Below are positions 11,691-23,962 of a stretch of 64,000 bases of DNA, piece after piece. Every line of letters begins with the position of its first letter. Position 1 is the stretch's first letter. A program made the translations under genes and the position numbers. This DNA comes from Musa acuminata AAA Group (lineage: Eukaryota; Streptophyta; Magnoliopsida; Zingiberales; Musaceae), in the NCBI RefSeq assembly GCF_036884655.1, contig NC_088344.1:33003001-33067000 (forward strand). The letters are read 5' to 3'. The notes below the pieces were generated by a model that was not told the DNA's origin, ran no database searches, and saw nothing but the letters and a program-made list of their open reading frames with translations.

Positions 11691-14600
11691 TTATATCCGA
11701 GAAGAGATCATAGGGATGGTGTTCTGAAGGTAAGCAGCCGCTGCAGCCACTCCACTTCCCAGCTTCACTGGGTATCCTACATCTCTGAGTACCATTTCCA
11801 CACCACTCAAACAACCAAGCAATTGCAACTGCAAAACTCAAAAAGAGGATGGTCAGCAAAACACAGTAACAACTGGCTGCATTACCTACCTATAGAGCAA
11901 AAACTTCTGGTATGAAACTGTTCTACCCATGAAAGTGTATACAAGTTCACATGAAAGCAATGCAACAGAGTAGGGAAAACTACAGTGGAAAACAATCTAT
12001 GCGAAAGATCATTAAATGGTGGATTTTAGAGGACAATGCAATCTGTCCCAATAATAAGATTTTGTTGCCAGTAAAAGTACATGAATTTTTAACTTAGCAT
12101 TCTTTTTAATCAACTAAATCCATCATATTTTCTACTAATAATAATTATTGGTTTTTTTTTGTGAATTCTTTTAGCAGAATCTTTTGTGTGAGTTTTCCTC
12201 TTTATCTTACTCTTCCCTTTCGAATCATCCAATTTTTAGTAATGGATCAATCGCATAGGCTACTTTGCCTTCCCACTCATTTTTTTCTTGGATACTTTAC
12301 CTTGATTCCTTGCTCTGAACTACATAATCTTTGCAAGATGCTTGAACTAGTTATAATTGGAATAAACAATTACTTCATGCAAATTAGTGGCATTGACCTG
12401 CAGCATGTGATAAAACAATATTTTTTAGTTTTCATCACAGAATAACAGATGTTAGTCGGGATTCAATTTGCCTTAAATACTAACTTTAGCATATTATTGG
12501 CATCCCCCTGATAAAATGAATGACATGCTACAAATATCTAGTTCACAGCAATATGCAAACACCACAACCCTCATGCTTATGATGAAGTAGATAGTAACAA
12601 GATACGCAATATAATGTTATTTAGATCACCTATTTGCATACCAATTCTAACATAGTTTTCAAATTAGTCACACTCATTCTCTTTAGTTTAACTTTAAAAA
12701 TTCAGCAGATAACTATCCAATCCTACCTGATATAATCGGTAACTACAGTTTAGCTGTAAAGTAATCTGCAATTCCAAACTAACAGCTATCGTATGATATG
12801 ATATAACATAGCTAATTAATGATGGACCTTGAGGCATCATTAGTCTAACACAATTACATGGCTAAAGAAATTCTCAGCCTAGACATGATGTTATATGCTA
12901 AAGAAAACTATTTTAGTTCACAACTTCCACGCAACATTTTGAACCCTAAATCATCCAAATAAACCATCAGTTTAGTGTAAAGATAGTCTCCTTTAGCATC
13001 TGAAACTGTTAGATGAATTTTCAAGTCCATAAAGTACAAGAATGATATCAAGTATCATGATTGCACCTAACCTTATCTTTTGATTGATCATAGCTCACTT
13101 CTAATTGACATATGAACTATTACAATGAATAACACTCAGTTTAGTTCACTTGAAGATAACTAACACAAGATATCTCAATCAGAAATAAAGATGTAGGAGC
13201 AAGTTTGACACAAGCAGCAAAGCTAACCATTGATAAAGTGAATGACAGGTAAAACTGATCTGAAGCCTAGATCTCAAGTGTCAGTTTAGGCCATAACTCA
13301 ATTAACTTAACTCACAGTGGAATAGTTAGCAGCAATGCAAATGCAAGAGTCACCTAGGAAATTTAATGAAAAATGTACCTTTCAGAATCCGATATCAGAA
13401 AAACACAGTTTTATTGAATGTCTTGCGAACATTTGTGAGAAATGGAGATAAAAATGCATACATGCCAGAAATGATTATATTCATATTGGTAAATTGGTGA
13501 CTGCAGAATATTTAGGGGAGGCAAAAATTGATGAACGTGCTGTTTCTTTAGCACATAACAATTGAAAAAATATATATGTAAATTCTTCAACCATAAGATA
13601 GTGAACTATGGAATTATGAAACTGCTAAAGTAAACTACGAATTCAGTACAAACCCAAAGATTAGAATGGAACAAAATAAGGAAAATTCATTAATTTTCCT
13701 AGTTTGAGTCTAGATCTACCTCCAACAAATGTTAGAAAGAAAACAATTGCCTCATGTTTCATAAATTCAGACACATACACAAGATTCTAGTTAGAAGAGA
13801 AGCAATATTACTAAATAAAAAAGGGAAGAAAGGAAGCCATACATCATTAAGGTTGCCAAGGTGTCCTATCCTGAACACCTTTCCTGCCACTTTATTAAGA
13901 CCAAGCCCTAAGCTCAGATTGTATCGTGCCCACGCTCTCTTCACAATATCAGAACTGTTAATATGGTGTGGAACTACCACAGCAGTGACAGTATCACTAA
14001 ACCATTCCTCCTTCTGTGTACAGTTCTTCAAGCCCCAAGCCTCAACAGCAAGCCTGCATGTTCATCTTCTTTCAAAAGAATGAAATTTTGCAATCATAGT
14101 TTAAGAATGCAGCAACTACCAAGAGTTAAATTACTGAATTGAACAATTCTTTTGGTTTTCTAGTGTTTCCCACAAACACAAAGACTGAAGGTATTACAGT
14201 TGACAGAGAAAAAATCTTGAGGAATAATACATCAACTGCAACTATTTGTATACCTTGTTGCTTTTCCAAGTCGGCTGTGCCTTGCGATCACATTGTCAAG
14301 GCCTTCCTCAAATAAAAGATCCAAAGCAGCTCTGAACCCATACAGCAGTTGGATGGAAGGTGTGTAGGGCCAATAAGTTCCCATTTTATAGAACTTCAAG
14401 TAGTCATTCCAGTCAAAGAAAACCCTTACTGATTTGGCTGACTTAGCAGCTTCAAGTGCTTTAGGACTAGCACAAACAATTCCCATGCCAGTAGGCATCG
14501 AAAGAGCTTTTTGTGATCCTGTCAAAGCAACATCAACTCCCCATTCATCCATGCGGAAGTCAATAGCACATATAGATGAAACTCCATCCACAAGTAATAA

Positions 14601-15626
14601 TGCAGGATGATTGTGCTCATCTGCAAAGGCAAAGCTATAGCATCAGCATAATATAGACCATCAAAGAAAGAAACAATATGATCACAAATTGGACAAAATG
14701 ATAAAAACAAACACGTTAGAAGAATGTGAGAAAACTCCAACTCGTGAGAAAAAAAGGTAGCATCCAAGGCATATATGGAAAGATAGGACATCGGAAAGTA
14801 TATGTAATGAAAATCAATAATCGGAGAATTAATCTGACGAAAATTCTTATACATACCGAGCAGTTTCCTCACAGTTGCCAGATTATTGGTGACTCCAGTT
14901 GCTGTCTCATTGTGAACAATGCAAACAGCCTTGATTGAATGAGACCAATCAGCTGCTAGTTTAGATGCCAATGCATCAAGATCGGCACCTCGTCCCCACT
15001 CACTTTCTATTACATCGACATTGAAGTTGAGGCGTTGTTGTTGATCAATCCAGAGAAGACTAAATTGACCGATGAGAAAAGACACGATCTTATCACCAGG
15101 TGATAGTGTATTTGTAAGTGCACTTTCCCAAGCCCCAGTACCTAGTCAAAGAACAGTTATCAGAAGAAGCTTTATACAGTGAATTTCACCCCAGATCAAA
15201 AAGAAGACCACAAAAATGAAACTGAAGTCAAAATTTATGGACAAAATAACTATACTAGAGTTGAATACAAGAAGGATATAATCATGGTAATGATCTTCGA
15301 AGATAGTTTTGCCTACCACAATTGGCCAATAGCACTTAACAAATAAAGCAAACCATATATCATGTAGCAAATCTCATGAAACATGTCTTTCTTAGACATA
15401 GAACAGAGAAGAAAACTATACCTGTTGTTGGTATCAAGAAGGGGGTACCACTTGTCGTCTTGAAGATCTTCTTAACGTCCTCAAGAAGTGTCTTTGTTAG
15501 TGCAGGCACAGCAGGGGAGCGATAGTCCTCATTGTTCCTATTCATTGCCCTTATCACTGGCTCGGGGATATTGACAGGCCCTGGAACAAAGAGATGGTTC
15601 CTCCCAGGTGCATAGAAGAAGTCCAT
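11691..15626 (-). CDS. AGT1: serine--glyoxylate aminotransferase, peroxisomal
   Basis: This PLP enzyme transfers the amino group of serine to glyoxylate in the photorespiratory cycle of leaf peroxisomes. Minus-strand coding exons are 15626-15422, 15141-14857, 14620-14254, 14053-13843 and 11828-11691: 1206 nt, 401 aa, the same length as Arabidopsis AGT1. It begins MDFFYAPGRNHLFVPGPVNI. The PLP lysine is K201 in ALTGSQKAL. Other conserved blocks are VHNETATGVTNN, LLVDGVSSICAIDFRMDEWG, FFDWNDYLKFYK, KVAGKVFRIGHLGNLND and GCLSGVEMVLRDVGYPVKLG. The C-terminus SRI is a peroxisomal targeting signal type 1 as in the family. The last intron is 2.0 kb. I placed the start at the second Met of the open frame (MDFFYAPG) because homologues begin there. 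A splice acceptor (CTTCTTTGTCAG) 20 nt upstream suggests an intron in the 5-prime leader. No lesion was seen. Confidence 0.96.
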
Positions 15627-17400
15627 TTTTCCTTTTGGCAAAACTTCCTGACAAAGAAGATGGCTCTACTCAACAAAGCCCACCTAAAAGAGAAAATGAA
15701 GCATATTTAGCTCTTTCTCATTTCTTATGCTTCAGTTCACCAAGTGCAATGTCTGTTCTAGTGATGCAAGAAAAGAAGAGCAAGCAACAAATTTTAATTA
15801 TGCAAGGGCATCACAGAAGAATATAGGACAAAGATTATGAAGAACAAGTTAACAAAAAGAAGCTTCTTTCCTCTTTTTCTTGAGCTTTTGATTTCATTAA
15901 GAGAATGACAATGTTCTAGGGTATGTTCTCTTACCAATTTACTTACAGAAGTTGAGTCATAGTATCCAGTGGAAAGAAACAAATGAACCAAGAATTGCTT
16001 TTAGAGAAAGTTTTCACTTGTGTAACTTTTTTCCTCTTCCATTAACTTTTTGATAAAATTAACCATTTTTATAAGAACTGCAGTAGATGTGAGTTATGAA
16101 ATGAAGCTCGGGTATCTAGGACAATCACAACTTAACGAGAAATTCATCAATCAAGACAGAAAAAGATTCCTCCAAGTATGCATCTTCTGATAGACATGAA
16201 AAGATTTTCCTACTTCATTGATGAGCTTATCACATATAAAAGTTATATTAATGTCAATATGCTTGCTATTTACTAGTCTATATATTTTTGCATGTAGACA
16301 ACAGTACATATAACTAATACCAAATGACATATGTGGACAAAGGAATACATAACTTTGCAACAACATCAATATCAAACTCCATGAAGCAACAAAGATTTTT
16401 TTTCTTGATAAAGAAATTTATTTTCACAACCTTAAATTCATCTCGTCATTCATTTTTTTATAAATATTAACTATTGTACTAACATTTAGCTTTGATATTC
16501 ACATCATGCACAAACAAGAGAAATATATGCTGCAAACATCTGTGACAGATTAAGAAATTAAGCTGGACTCAATCCACACTCATCAAGCCCAAACAGATAA
16601 CTATGTCCCTTAGATTTGAGATTTAGGAAATGATACTATCAGCTCCATCCAAGATAAGCTATCTTAGTATGAGAAGGTATACGTAGAGGTGGTGGGTTGT
16701 CTAAAGTCTATAGCTGATATCAGTGACTCTGTTTTGTCTACATAAATGAATCTATGCTATTATGATTCCATTAGGTTGTATTTCGAGTAAGAAATGATTG
16801 GAACCTCCAACTCATCCAAATCAAGAATCTTGAACCAGATTAGCCTACTACTAATCAGTCATCAACATAAGGTTGAATTATAAGTAGAAAATGCCTCACT
16901 CAAGACTGCTCTGCTTGATTTAATCATGGTTGAAGGAATTAATATTAGGTCCAATCTCATCCAAACTTCAACTGCATCAGTGTTTTCCAAGTTCTAACCT
17001 AAACCAGGCAATGTTGAACTAGTGAGAATATACTTATTAGCCAAAGGCCAATAGACTGAAGTTATGTAGCCAATACTCAAGAAGTGAACAAGGAAAATGA
17101 TTTACCCATGGTGAACCCTTCAACAGAAGTTCTAAACAAGATTTGGCCGCAGTAAAATGCTTTTTGCAGTACAGCATCGGCTCTCACAAAGATGACATGA
17201 ATTTGATATGATTAAGAGAACCAGTTTACCAGTTAAAACAACAGCTTAATACGGTGAGATGCAGAAATGAAAATTAAAGCTAAAACCAAACACAGACTTG
17301 TAGAGTTCCAAAAGAATTCCTCTTCTGTGTGTGTTGTGTGTGGATTACCATAGAGAGATAGATAGAGAGAGAGAGAGAGAGAGCGTGTGTGCGTACCCTT
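15627..17400 (-). other. probable 5-prime-leader intron of AGT1
   Basis: A good acceptor (CTTCTTTGTCAG|GAAG) lies at about 15646, just upstream of the AGT1 start, and no coding sequence occurs until the GC-rich block at 17.35-17.75 kb. A plausible donor (GAAGG|GTACGC at 17396-17397) sits downstream of a TATA-like element. I infer a roughly 1.7-kb intron in the leader. The stretch itself is AT-rich and shows nothing else. Confidence 0.4.
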
Positions 17401-17760
17401 CGTCCACCTCCGGATTTGCAGGAGAAGGTGAGGCCAGAGGAAAAGCCTAGCCTTGTATATGAAGGGAGGGCACAGAATGGGGGGTGGTGCGACGCACGCG
17501 AACGAGCAGGGCAGCGTCAGCTGGGTCCCAATCCGAGCTCTCCCCGACGTGGGCGGATAAGAGGATTCCTGCGGCGGAGAAGTCCTTGGAAGGATAAATA
17601 CGTCTCTGGGTGAGTATTGAGCTGTGGTTGGGATCATCCGAAGGAGGGCAGCCACAGCTCGAGGATTCATCGGCCGGAAGGGATAATGGGCAGCCTGCGA
17701 GCCACTCACGTATCCCTGCGCCCGAGAGACCACCACGTCAAACCCTTCCCACAGGATAGA
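17391..17760 (-). promoter_or_regulatory. candidate AGT1 promoter with I-box and ACGT element
   Basis: On the AGT1 strand, CTTATC (I-box, GATAAG on plus, 17556-17561) is next to CCCACGTC (ACGT core, 17546-17553), about 100 bp upstream of a TATA-like CATATACAAG (17453-17462). I-box plus ACGT-box pairs are known from light-regulated promoters such as rbcS, which would suit a photorespiratory enzyme. The assignment depends on the inferred leader intron. GA and GATA microsatellites flank the block (17365-17385, 17758-17771). Confidence 0.4.
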
Positions 17761-18132
17761 TAGATAGATAGAGAGGGAGGAAGCGTCAGGCTGCTGGTTT
17801 CGTACGTTGCATGCTTATCGTTTCATGTCATCATTTCTTTTCGGGATAAACACCCGTTTATTGGGTAATCAATTGTTTAAAGAAGAGGATTAATATTAAT
17901 CCATCAAATATAAGAAACCTCTGCTTTTCTGTGGTCAAGAACACCGTTTCCAGGCCAGACCAAATCACCCGAGAAAAACACCCGGCTGACGTGGCACCTC
18001 AAGGGCCCACGCGCATGGCCACGTCGAGTCTGCTACCATGGTCAACGATATGACTCGATCGGTGACGTGGTTGGCGACTCCCGTTCGATGATTTCTTATA
18101 CTGTTTCCCCGAGACGGACGGTACCTACGCGG

Positions 18133-18312
18133 ATACCGTTCTACTCCTGTGAAAGGCGACTAAGGGCCCCACCTTTACGGCCACTGTGCCGGGTAACTAA
18201 CGGACGTGTGGAAGGGTTCTGCGAGTATGCCGTTCTACCCTGTGAGAAGCGACGAAGGGCCCCACCTTACGGCCACTGTGCGGGGTAACTAACGGACGTG
18301 GAGAAGGGTTTT
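18133..18312. repeat. 94-bp direct duplication upstream of XYLT
   Basis: Two adjacent copies of a GC-rich unit start at 18133 and 18227. Shared blocks include CCGTTCTAC, AAGGGCCCCACC, TACGGCCACTGTGC and GGTAACTAACGGACGTG, with a few substitutions and small indels between copies. The duplication ends about 80 bp before the XYLT start codon, so it lies in the proximal promoter or leader and doubles any cis-element inside it, including an ACGT core (GGACGTG). Confidence 0.85.
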
Positions 18313-18391
18313 CTCTTGTGAAGCATGACCTCTCGTGATGTGCTTCGTCTGAGTCTCGGGACTCGCGTCCTGTCTCAGTCCGAGTTGAGAG

Positions 18392-21300
18392 ATGAGTCGG
18401 CGGCGGCGAGGGCTGCTGGCCCGCACCGTCCTTTTCCTCTTCGCCCTCAATGCCGCCTCATTCGCCGTCTACTTCCTCCTCCACCCGTCTAACCGGAGCC
18501 CAACCGCCGCCGACCCCTTCCTACCCCTCGAAACCCTAGCGATCCGCCACAAGAACGCCCGATCCACCCTCAAATCATGGCCGTCGCTCCCCTCCTTTCT
18601 CCCTTGGAGGCCCTCCCCCGCCCCGCCCCTCGGATCCTGCGAGGCCTACTTCGGCCATGGCTTCTCCCGCAGCGTCGACGTCCTCCGCTCTTCCCCCTCC
18701 GATGTCAATGGCAGGGGATGGTTCCGGTGCCACTACAGTGAGACCCTGAGGAGCTCCGTCTGCGAGGGCGGTCGGATTCGGATGGATCCCGCGCGGATCC
18801 TAATGTCTGACGGTGGGGAGGGGTTGGACGCCGTGATCGGGCGAGGAGAGGAGGAGGAGCTCCCCAGGTACCAGCCTGGGGCGTTCCAGATCGACAGCGA
18901 AGGTGGCGACGGCGGCGGGGATGGAAAGAGGGCCATAGACGAGGGGTTCCTGGAGAAGTACCTGCCGCATGGTGCGGTGCAGTACCACACGATGCGGGCG
19001 CTCATGGAGTCCATGCGGGTGGTCGGCCATGAACAATTGGATTGCACGCAGGTAAGATATTTGGGTTCATGTATCTGTTCTAAGATTACCTATTCAAGGT
19101 TTGTAATTTCAATCCTTCCGACCATTGGTCTGTACGGTATGCGGTATACTAGGGTGTACCATCTTGGGTTCATGTATCTGTTTTAAGATAACCTATTTAA
19201 AGTTTGTAATTTCGGTTCATATTGATATATCGACCAATGGTCGGTGCGGGTCGATACTGCAAACCCAAAAAATTAAAAAATAACTTTAAAAACATCTGAA
19301 AGAAAAAAAGATTATGGTTTTTAAGTTGAAAATAAATATAAATTTAGTATAATTTTAGCAATAATAATCTAAATTAGAAAATAATAGTGACACATATCTT
19401 TTTCGAGCTTGGAAGAGTAGCTTCGTTGTACATTTTGAACCATCCTTCTGTTATTGTTGAATTATCTACAAAGAAATGATTTGAATTATTAGATGTAAGT
19501 GAAAATGAATTTGAGGGAGTTGAAGAGATTGAGAGAGTGATATGAGTTGAAGGAGGGTGGAGGAAAGGGTTTAAAAACCCTTTTCCTATGGTTCAAACGG
19601 TCAATTTTGCCATTTGAAATAGGATGATCTCAGCCCTTGATCGATAACGGTCGGATTTTGACCACTATCGATCGGTACAAACTCTGTATTGCTCGATACA
19701 GGATCAAGTTATGGTACCACCCGAGAGAGGATGGTCCGCATATCGGTCTCTTGTCGGACCGATACTTACCATCAGTATCGAGCGGCACGGGTTGATACTG
19801 CAAACCTTGGACCTATTGTTCAGTTAAAGAAGAGTAATTGGAATGTTTAGCTTCTCCATAAATGTTCATAAATTAATGTGAAGATTGATATTAATACCTT
19901 ACTATAGTTGAGGGCTTATCAATAGAAGAGTAAGACTTACGGTGTCTACCTGCTGCTCTGACTCATCATTTCACATAATTCCTTGTTCCAGGCACTCTTT
20001 GTTTCCTGTTTTTGCTTTGGTTGTAAGACTAAGACTGTAGGCTTTTCAGATATAAAAATGCTACCAAAAACAAATGGTAGTGAGTATAACGAAATGGCTA
20101 ATAATTGAAACGAGAACATACCTGCCTAGAGTGCCTCATATGGCATGACTATCCTCTTATCACCCTAGTCTTTGCTGAGAACATTTACAAACTTAACGTT
20201 TCAGAATCTTATATTCTATGATTCTTAAAAGACATCTTTTTGAAGTAGGTCATCTCTGGCTTTGTTCAAACTGCATTGTTGAGAAATCATAGAGAGTTTG
20301 GATGGGATTAGGGCTCCAGAAATAATAGGCCTGGGTTGAGACTATTAATTAAGTATCCAGCCTGTTGATTAGAGTGGCTATGTTTGACTTCAAATGAACT
20401 ACATCTGTTCTGAATACAAGGAAAGAGACAAAGAAGAGATTAGGCCATCCAACAAATTTAAATAATTAACATTTATTACAAAAAAATAATTACAGATTTT
20501 GTTAATTGTTTGACTCAAATTTATAAACTTGGAGCTTTTAAACAAATTAAGACAAGAAGGAAGAACCTTCTTTCTTGGAAAAATCATTATTCCACAAAAT
20601 CTTCTCTAAACAAACTTCTAGAACTCCTCAAATCCAAATCCTAATCACTTGAAAACTTTCCAGATTTAACTATGCCTAGCATAGGTATTTATAATGCCAA
20701 GATGACTCAAGACTACAGCAACACCATAAAATAACAACTAAAAGTTACAACGAGAATACTTTCAAAAGAATATGAAAGTATACTTGAAGTCAGATTGGAC
20801 GATGCTAATCCTGAACTCACCAAGTGAACTTCTTTACATCAAAATTATTTATTGTTTGAGTTATCAGAGTTTGGTTTGACATGTCTGATTCAATTTTATG
20901 AAGCCAAAGTGTGAAATCAATATCGCATCTGAAAAATTCTACTTTGCAACATTCTGAAATCACTCTTAATGCAATTAAGGAAAATAAAGTAGCAAACCTT
21001 ATCTGTGAGCTCTTACTGTTGAGGAATAACTCTGCCATGTCATCTCATTCTTTGGAATGAGATCATACAAAGCAGTAAGATATTGTTTCCCAGTAAATGA
21101 ATGCTTGTTTCGGGCAATCAAACCAATCGACAGCACCATATTCTCCACCAAAGTTTAGAAGATGGAAGTTTCATATGGTTCTTGTGCTTGAACAATTGTA
21201 TTATGATTGTTGATGTATGAATAATCATAGAGATCTCAGGGAAGCAATGAATTTCATGCATTATTATTATACAAGGTGCACTAACATACACATTCATGCT

Positions 21301-23797
21301 ACTGCATATTCAGGAAGTCATTTGGTTAAGTTACTATATCTTTGTTCAGCTACATCTTACTTCCTTAATTGATATAATTGTTACTTTTGTTTACAGTGGA
21401 TTGAAGAACCAACAGTTCTAGTGACACGTTTTGAGTATGCAAATCTTTTTCACACAGTTACCGACTGGTATAGTGCATATGTCAGTTCTAGAGTCACTGG
21501 CTTGCCAAATCGTCCTAATCTGGTATTTGTCGATGGTCATTGCAAGGTGTGCACCTCATTATCACTTTCCTTATGTGGCAGTTCTTTGAAAATGACATTA
21601 CTAGGAAAAAAATAAATAATGGTAAAACTTGATATGTATATCTTTAGGTTTATATTCACTATATTGAGTTATGTGTATATTTATATTTTACCTTGTATTC
21701 TGTTATGTGCGATAAATTCATACTCGTTATATTCTTTCTGTTGTGTATTTTAATATTATGTAAGATATTCTGCCAAACTATTTCGTGTGCATTCTTTTAT
21801 TTTTTTTTCCTTTTTCTATATTTTTCTTAAGCCTTTTCCTCACTCATTCCTGTCTCTGATTCTCTTCTGCTAATCTGGGGGATCTAACTGTAATCTGACT
21901 GTTCATTCTTAAGTATACTAAATGGAACCTCCATGGACAATTTCGATACAGGGGCCGAGTTCCAATAACAATATAATTGGAGAGTCTGCACCACTCTGTT
22001 TCTTTGAGTTAAGAACCTGTCCAATGAATATACCAAAGTCAATTTCATCCTACCCTCCACAATAAAAATTATGGTTAGCTTCAAATAAACACTGACTTGA
22101 TTAAGAATGTGGCAGACCAAAATAATGGGAACAAAATGATGGGATCTGGATCTAGGTTCACTTCTAGTAGATTTCTAGTCAGGGCCAGAAAGAGATGGGG
22201 GATGAGAGAATACCCTTTGGTATTTCATCCCATTGTTGATGTAATTCATGACATTGTTGATGACCACCCCATAGAAGGCCATGGGCACCCTTCAACATCC
22301 AAAAAGCACCTAAATGCCTGCAAAATCATTGTAAGCTCCTTCGAAGTCCCAAGCCCATTTGCTGCCGAGGTAGTGAGAAAGGAACAGTCACTATAAGGTA
22401 GAATCTGGTGGAAGTCCACTCTGGTGAGCAGGACCCTGGGTACAAATTGTAGGAATTGGAGTGAGTTTGGATTTTTGTGTTTTCCTTCTTGCTGTGGATC
22501 AACATTGTGTCTTTACATCACAAGCTCCTCATGCTTCTTATCCCATGTCAAAAAGTGAAGTTCTTCCATCTTCTATCGATACTATTCTGCATCAGTTCAC
22601 AAAAACAAACCAGAAGATACTCCATCAAGACCTAAAATATGTTTCTATATGTGAAATTAATCATGGATAATTGTCTCCAAATATACTAGTGGATCTCCAA
22701 ATCTTAATTCCAAAGAGTACAGGTAAACTAAAGAATTGCATGTGGATGATGTCTTTGTACAAATTGTGATGTTTTTATTGCTCATTATGATAATGAATCA
22801 TATAACAAGGACATTCTCATTGAGATGTGTTTGTACGAAAGCATTCTTATTCTCATATTTATGAGCAGGATGTTCTAGTTTATACTTGTGTATCCTTTAT
22901 CCATGATTGTTAAAAAAACTCAGCATGAGATTTTACATTACCCGGTAGCTTCTCTACGATCAGTTTTGATTATTTTGCTCCCTTGTGTGTCTGGAGTATC
23001 TTACATTTCTGAATGATGTTTGTTGCTTTCTTCTCGATAATTAATCAACCTTTTTGCATTGGTGATTTTAACAGACTCCATTGGAAGAAACTTGGGAAGC
23101 ACTTTTCTCTAGTGTTAGGTATGCTAAAAACTTCTCAAGTCCAGTTTGTTTTAGACATGCAGTTTTTGCGCCTTTGGGCTATGAAACAGCTTTGTTTAAA
23201 GGGCTGACAGAACACATAAGCTGCCGTGGGACGTCTGCTAGTGATGTCCGTGAAGACCCTGATGTTAAAAAAACTGCCCGATTATCTGAATTCGGGGAGA
23301 TGCTGATGGCAGCTTTTGGCATACTTGTGGAGAAAGATTTGCCGAGGAAGTCATCTGTGAGTCATAACGTGCTTTTTGTGCGTCGTGAAGACTATCTGGC
23401 GCACCCACGTCATAGTGGAAAAGTCGAATCTAGGCTAAGCAATGAGCAGGAGGTTTTGGACGAAATAAAGGTCTGGGCCGCCAACCAAGAGAGATGCAAA
23501 ATAAATGTTGTGAATGGTCTCTTTGCGCATATGCACGTGAAAGAGCAACTGCAGGCTATTCAGGAAGCTTCGGTCGTTATTGGGGCGCACGGTGCTGGTC
23601 TAACTCACTTGGTTGCGGCAAGACAGAACACCAGAGTTCTTGAAATTATCAGCAGCATGTACAGGCGCCCACATTTTAGCTTGATCTCGGAGTGGAAAGG
23701 ACTGGAGTATCATGCCATCAACCTTGCAGGATCATATGCCAGGCCAGCCATGGTTATCGATGAGCTTAGCAGCATAATAAGTGGTCTTGGTTGCTGA
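18392..23797 (+). CDS. XYLT: beta-1,2-xylosyltransferase (GT61), N-glycan core xylosylation
   Basis: This Golgi type II membrane enzyme adds beta-1,2-xylose from UDP-xylose to the core mannose of plant N-glycans. Exons 18392-19051, 21397-21546 and 23075-23797 give 1533 nt and 510 aa, with phase-0 junctions and GT-AG borders; three coding exons match the Arabidopsis gene model I know. Residues about 9-30 form the single signal-anchor helix after a basic MSRRRRG cytosolic tail. Conserved family blocks follow: GSCEAYFGHGF, GWFRCHYSETLRSSVCEG, LPHGAVQYHTMR, VTRFEYANLFHTVTDWYSAY, VTGLPNRPNLVFVDGHC, PLGYETALFKG, ISEFGEM-like LSEFGEM, NVLFVRREDYLAHPRH, the GT61 signature IGAHGAGLTH, and the end GLGC. 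It is slightly shorter than Arabidopsis XYLT (534 aa) in the luminal stem. Exon 1 is strongly GC-rich, as in many monocot genes. No lesion was seen. Confidence 0.96.
19060..19810. repeat. dispersed-repeat-like segments in XYLT intron 1
   Basis: About 70 bp near 19062-19130 (TTGGGTTCATGTATCTGTT onward) recur with substitutions at 19164-19230. A second pair, variants of GGGT(C/T)GATACTGCAAACC, occurs near 19247-19266 and 19788-19806. The interval is rich in CGGTA/TACCG and TCGATA words typical of degenerate, non-coding dispersed repeats. I infer one or two decayed insertions; no terminal inverted repeat was found. Confidence 0.5.
21547..23074 (+). other. XYLT intron 2, nothing recognisable inside
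   Basis: This 1.5-kb intron separates the exon ending DGHCK from the one beginning TPLEETW. A 99-codon open frame near 22097-22396 shows no recognisable motif and no splice context, and I regard it as chance. No repeat array or RNA gene was seen. Confidence 0.6.
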
Positions 23798-23962
23798 AAT
23801 CAAAGCTACAGGAGGCTTTATGTCAACCTTCCCCTCCCCCTGCCCCCAGCTTCATGACCAAACAAACTGCTAGGTAACCTGCTTCACACTTGTTCCATTG
23901 GATCTCAACACCTGGTTTTCTTGAGTTGACTGATCCAAAGTTGCAGCCTGACTGCTTTCATT

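Noticed and set aside
17233..17736. 167-codon minus-strand frame and overlapping plus frame
   Set aside because: Ends in GA-rich low-complexity sequence; better explained as AGT1 promoter and leader.
22097..22396. 99-codon frame in XYLT intron 2
   Set aside because: No motif and no splice linkage; XYLT exons on both sides join perfectly without it.
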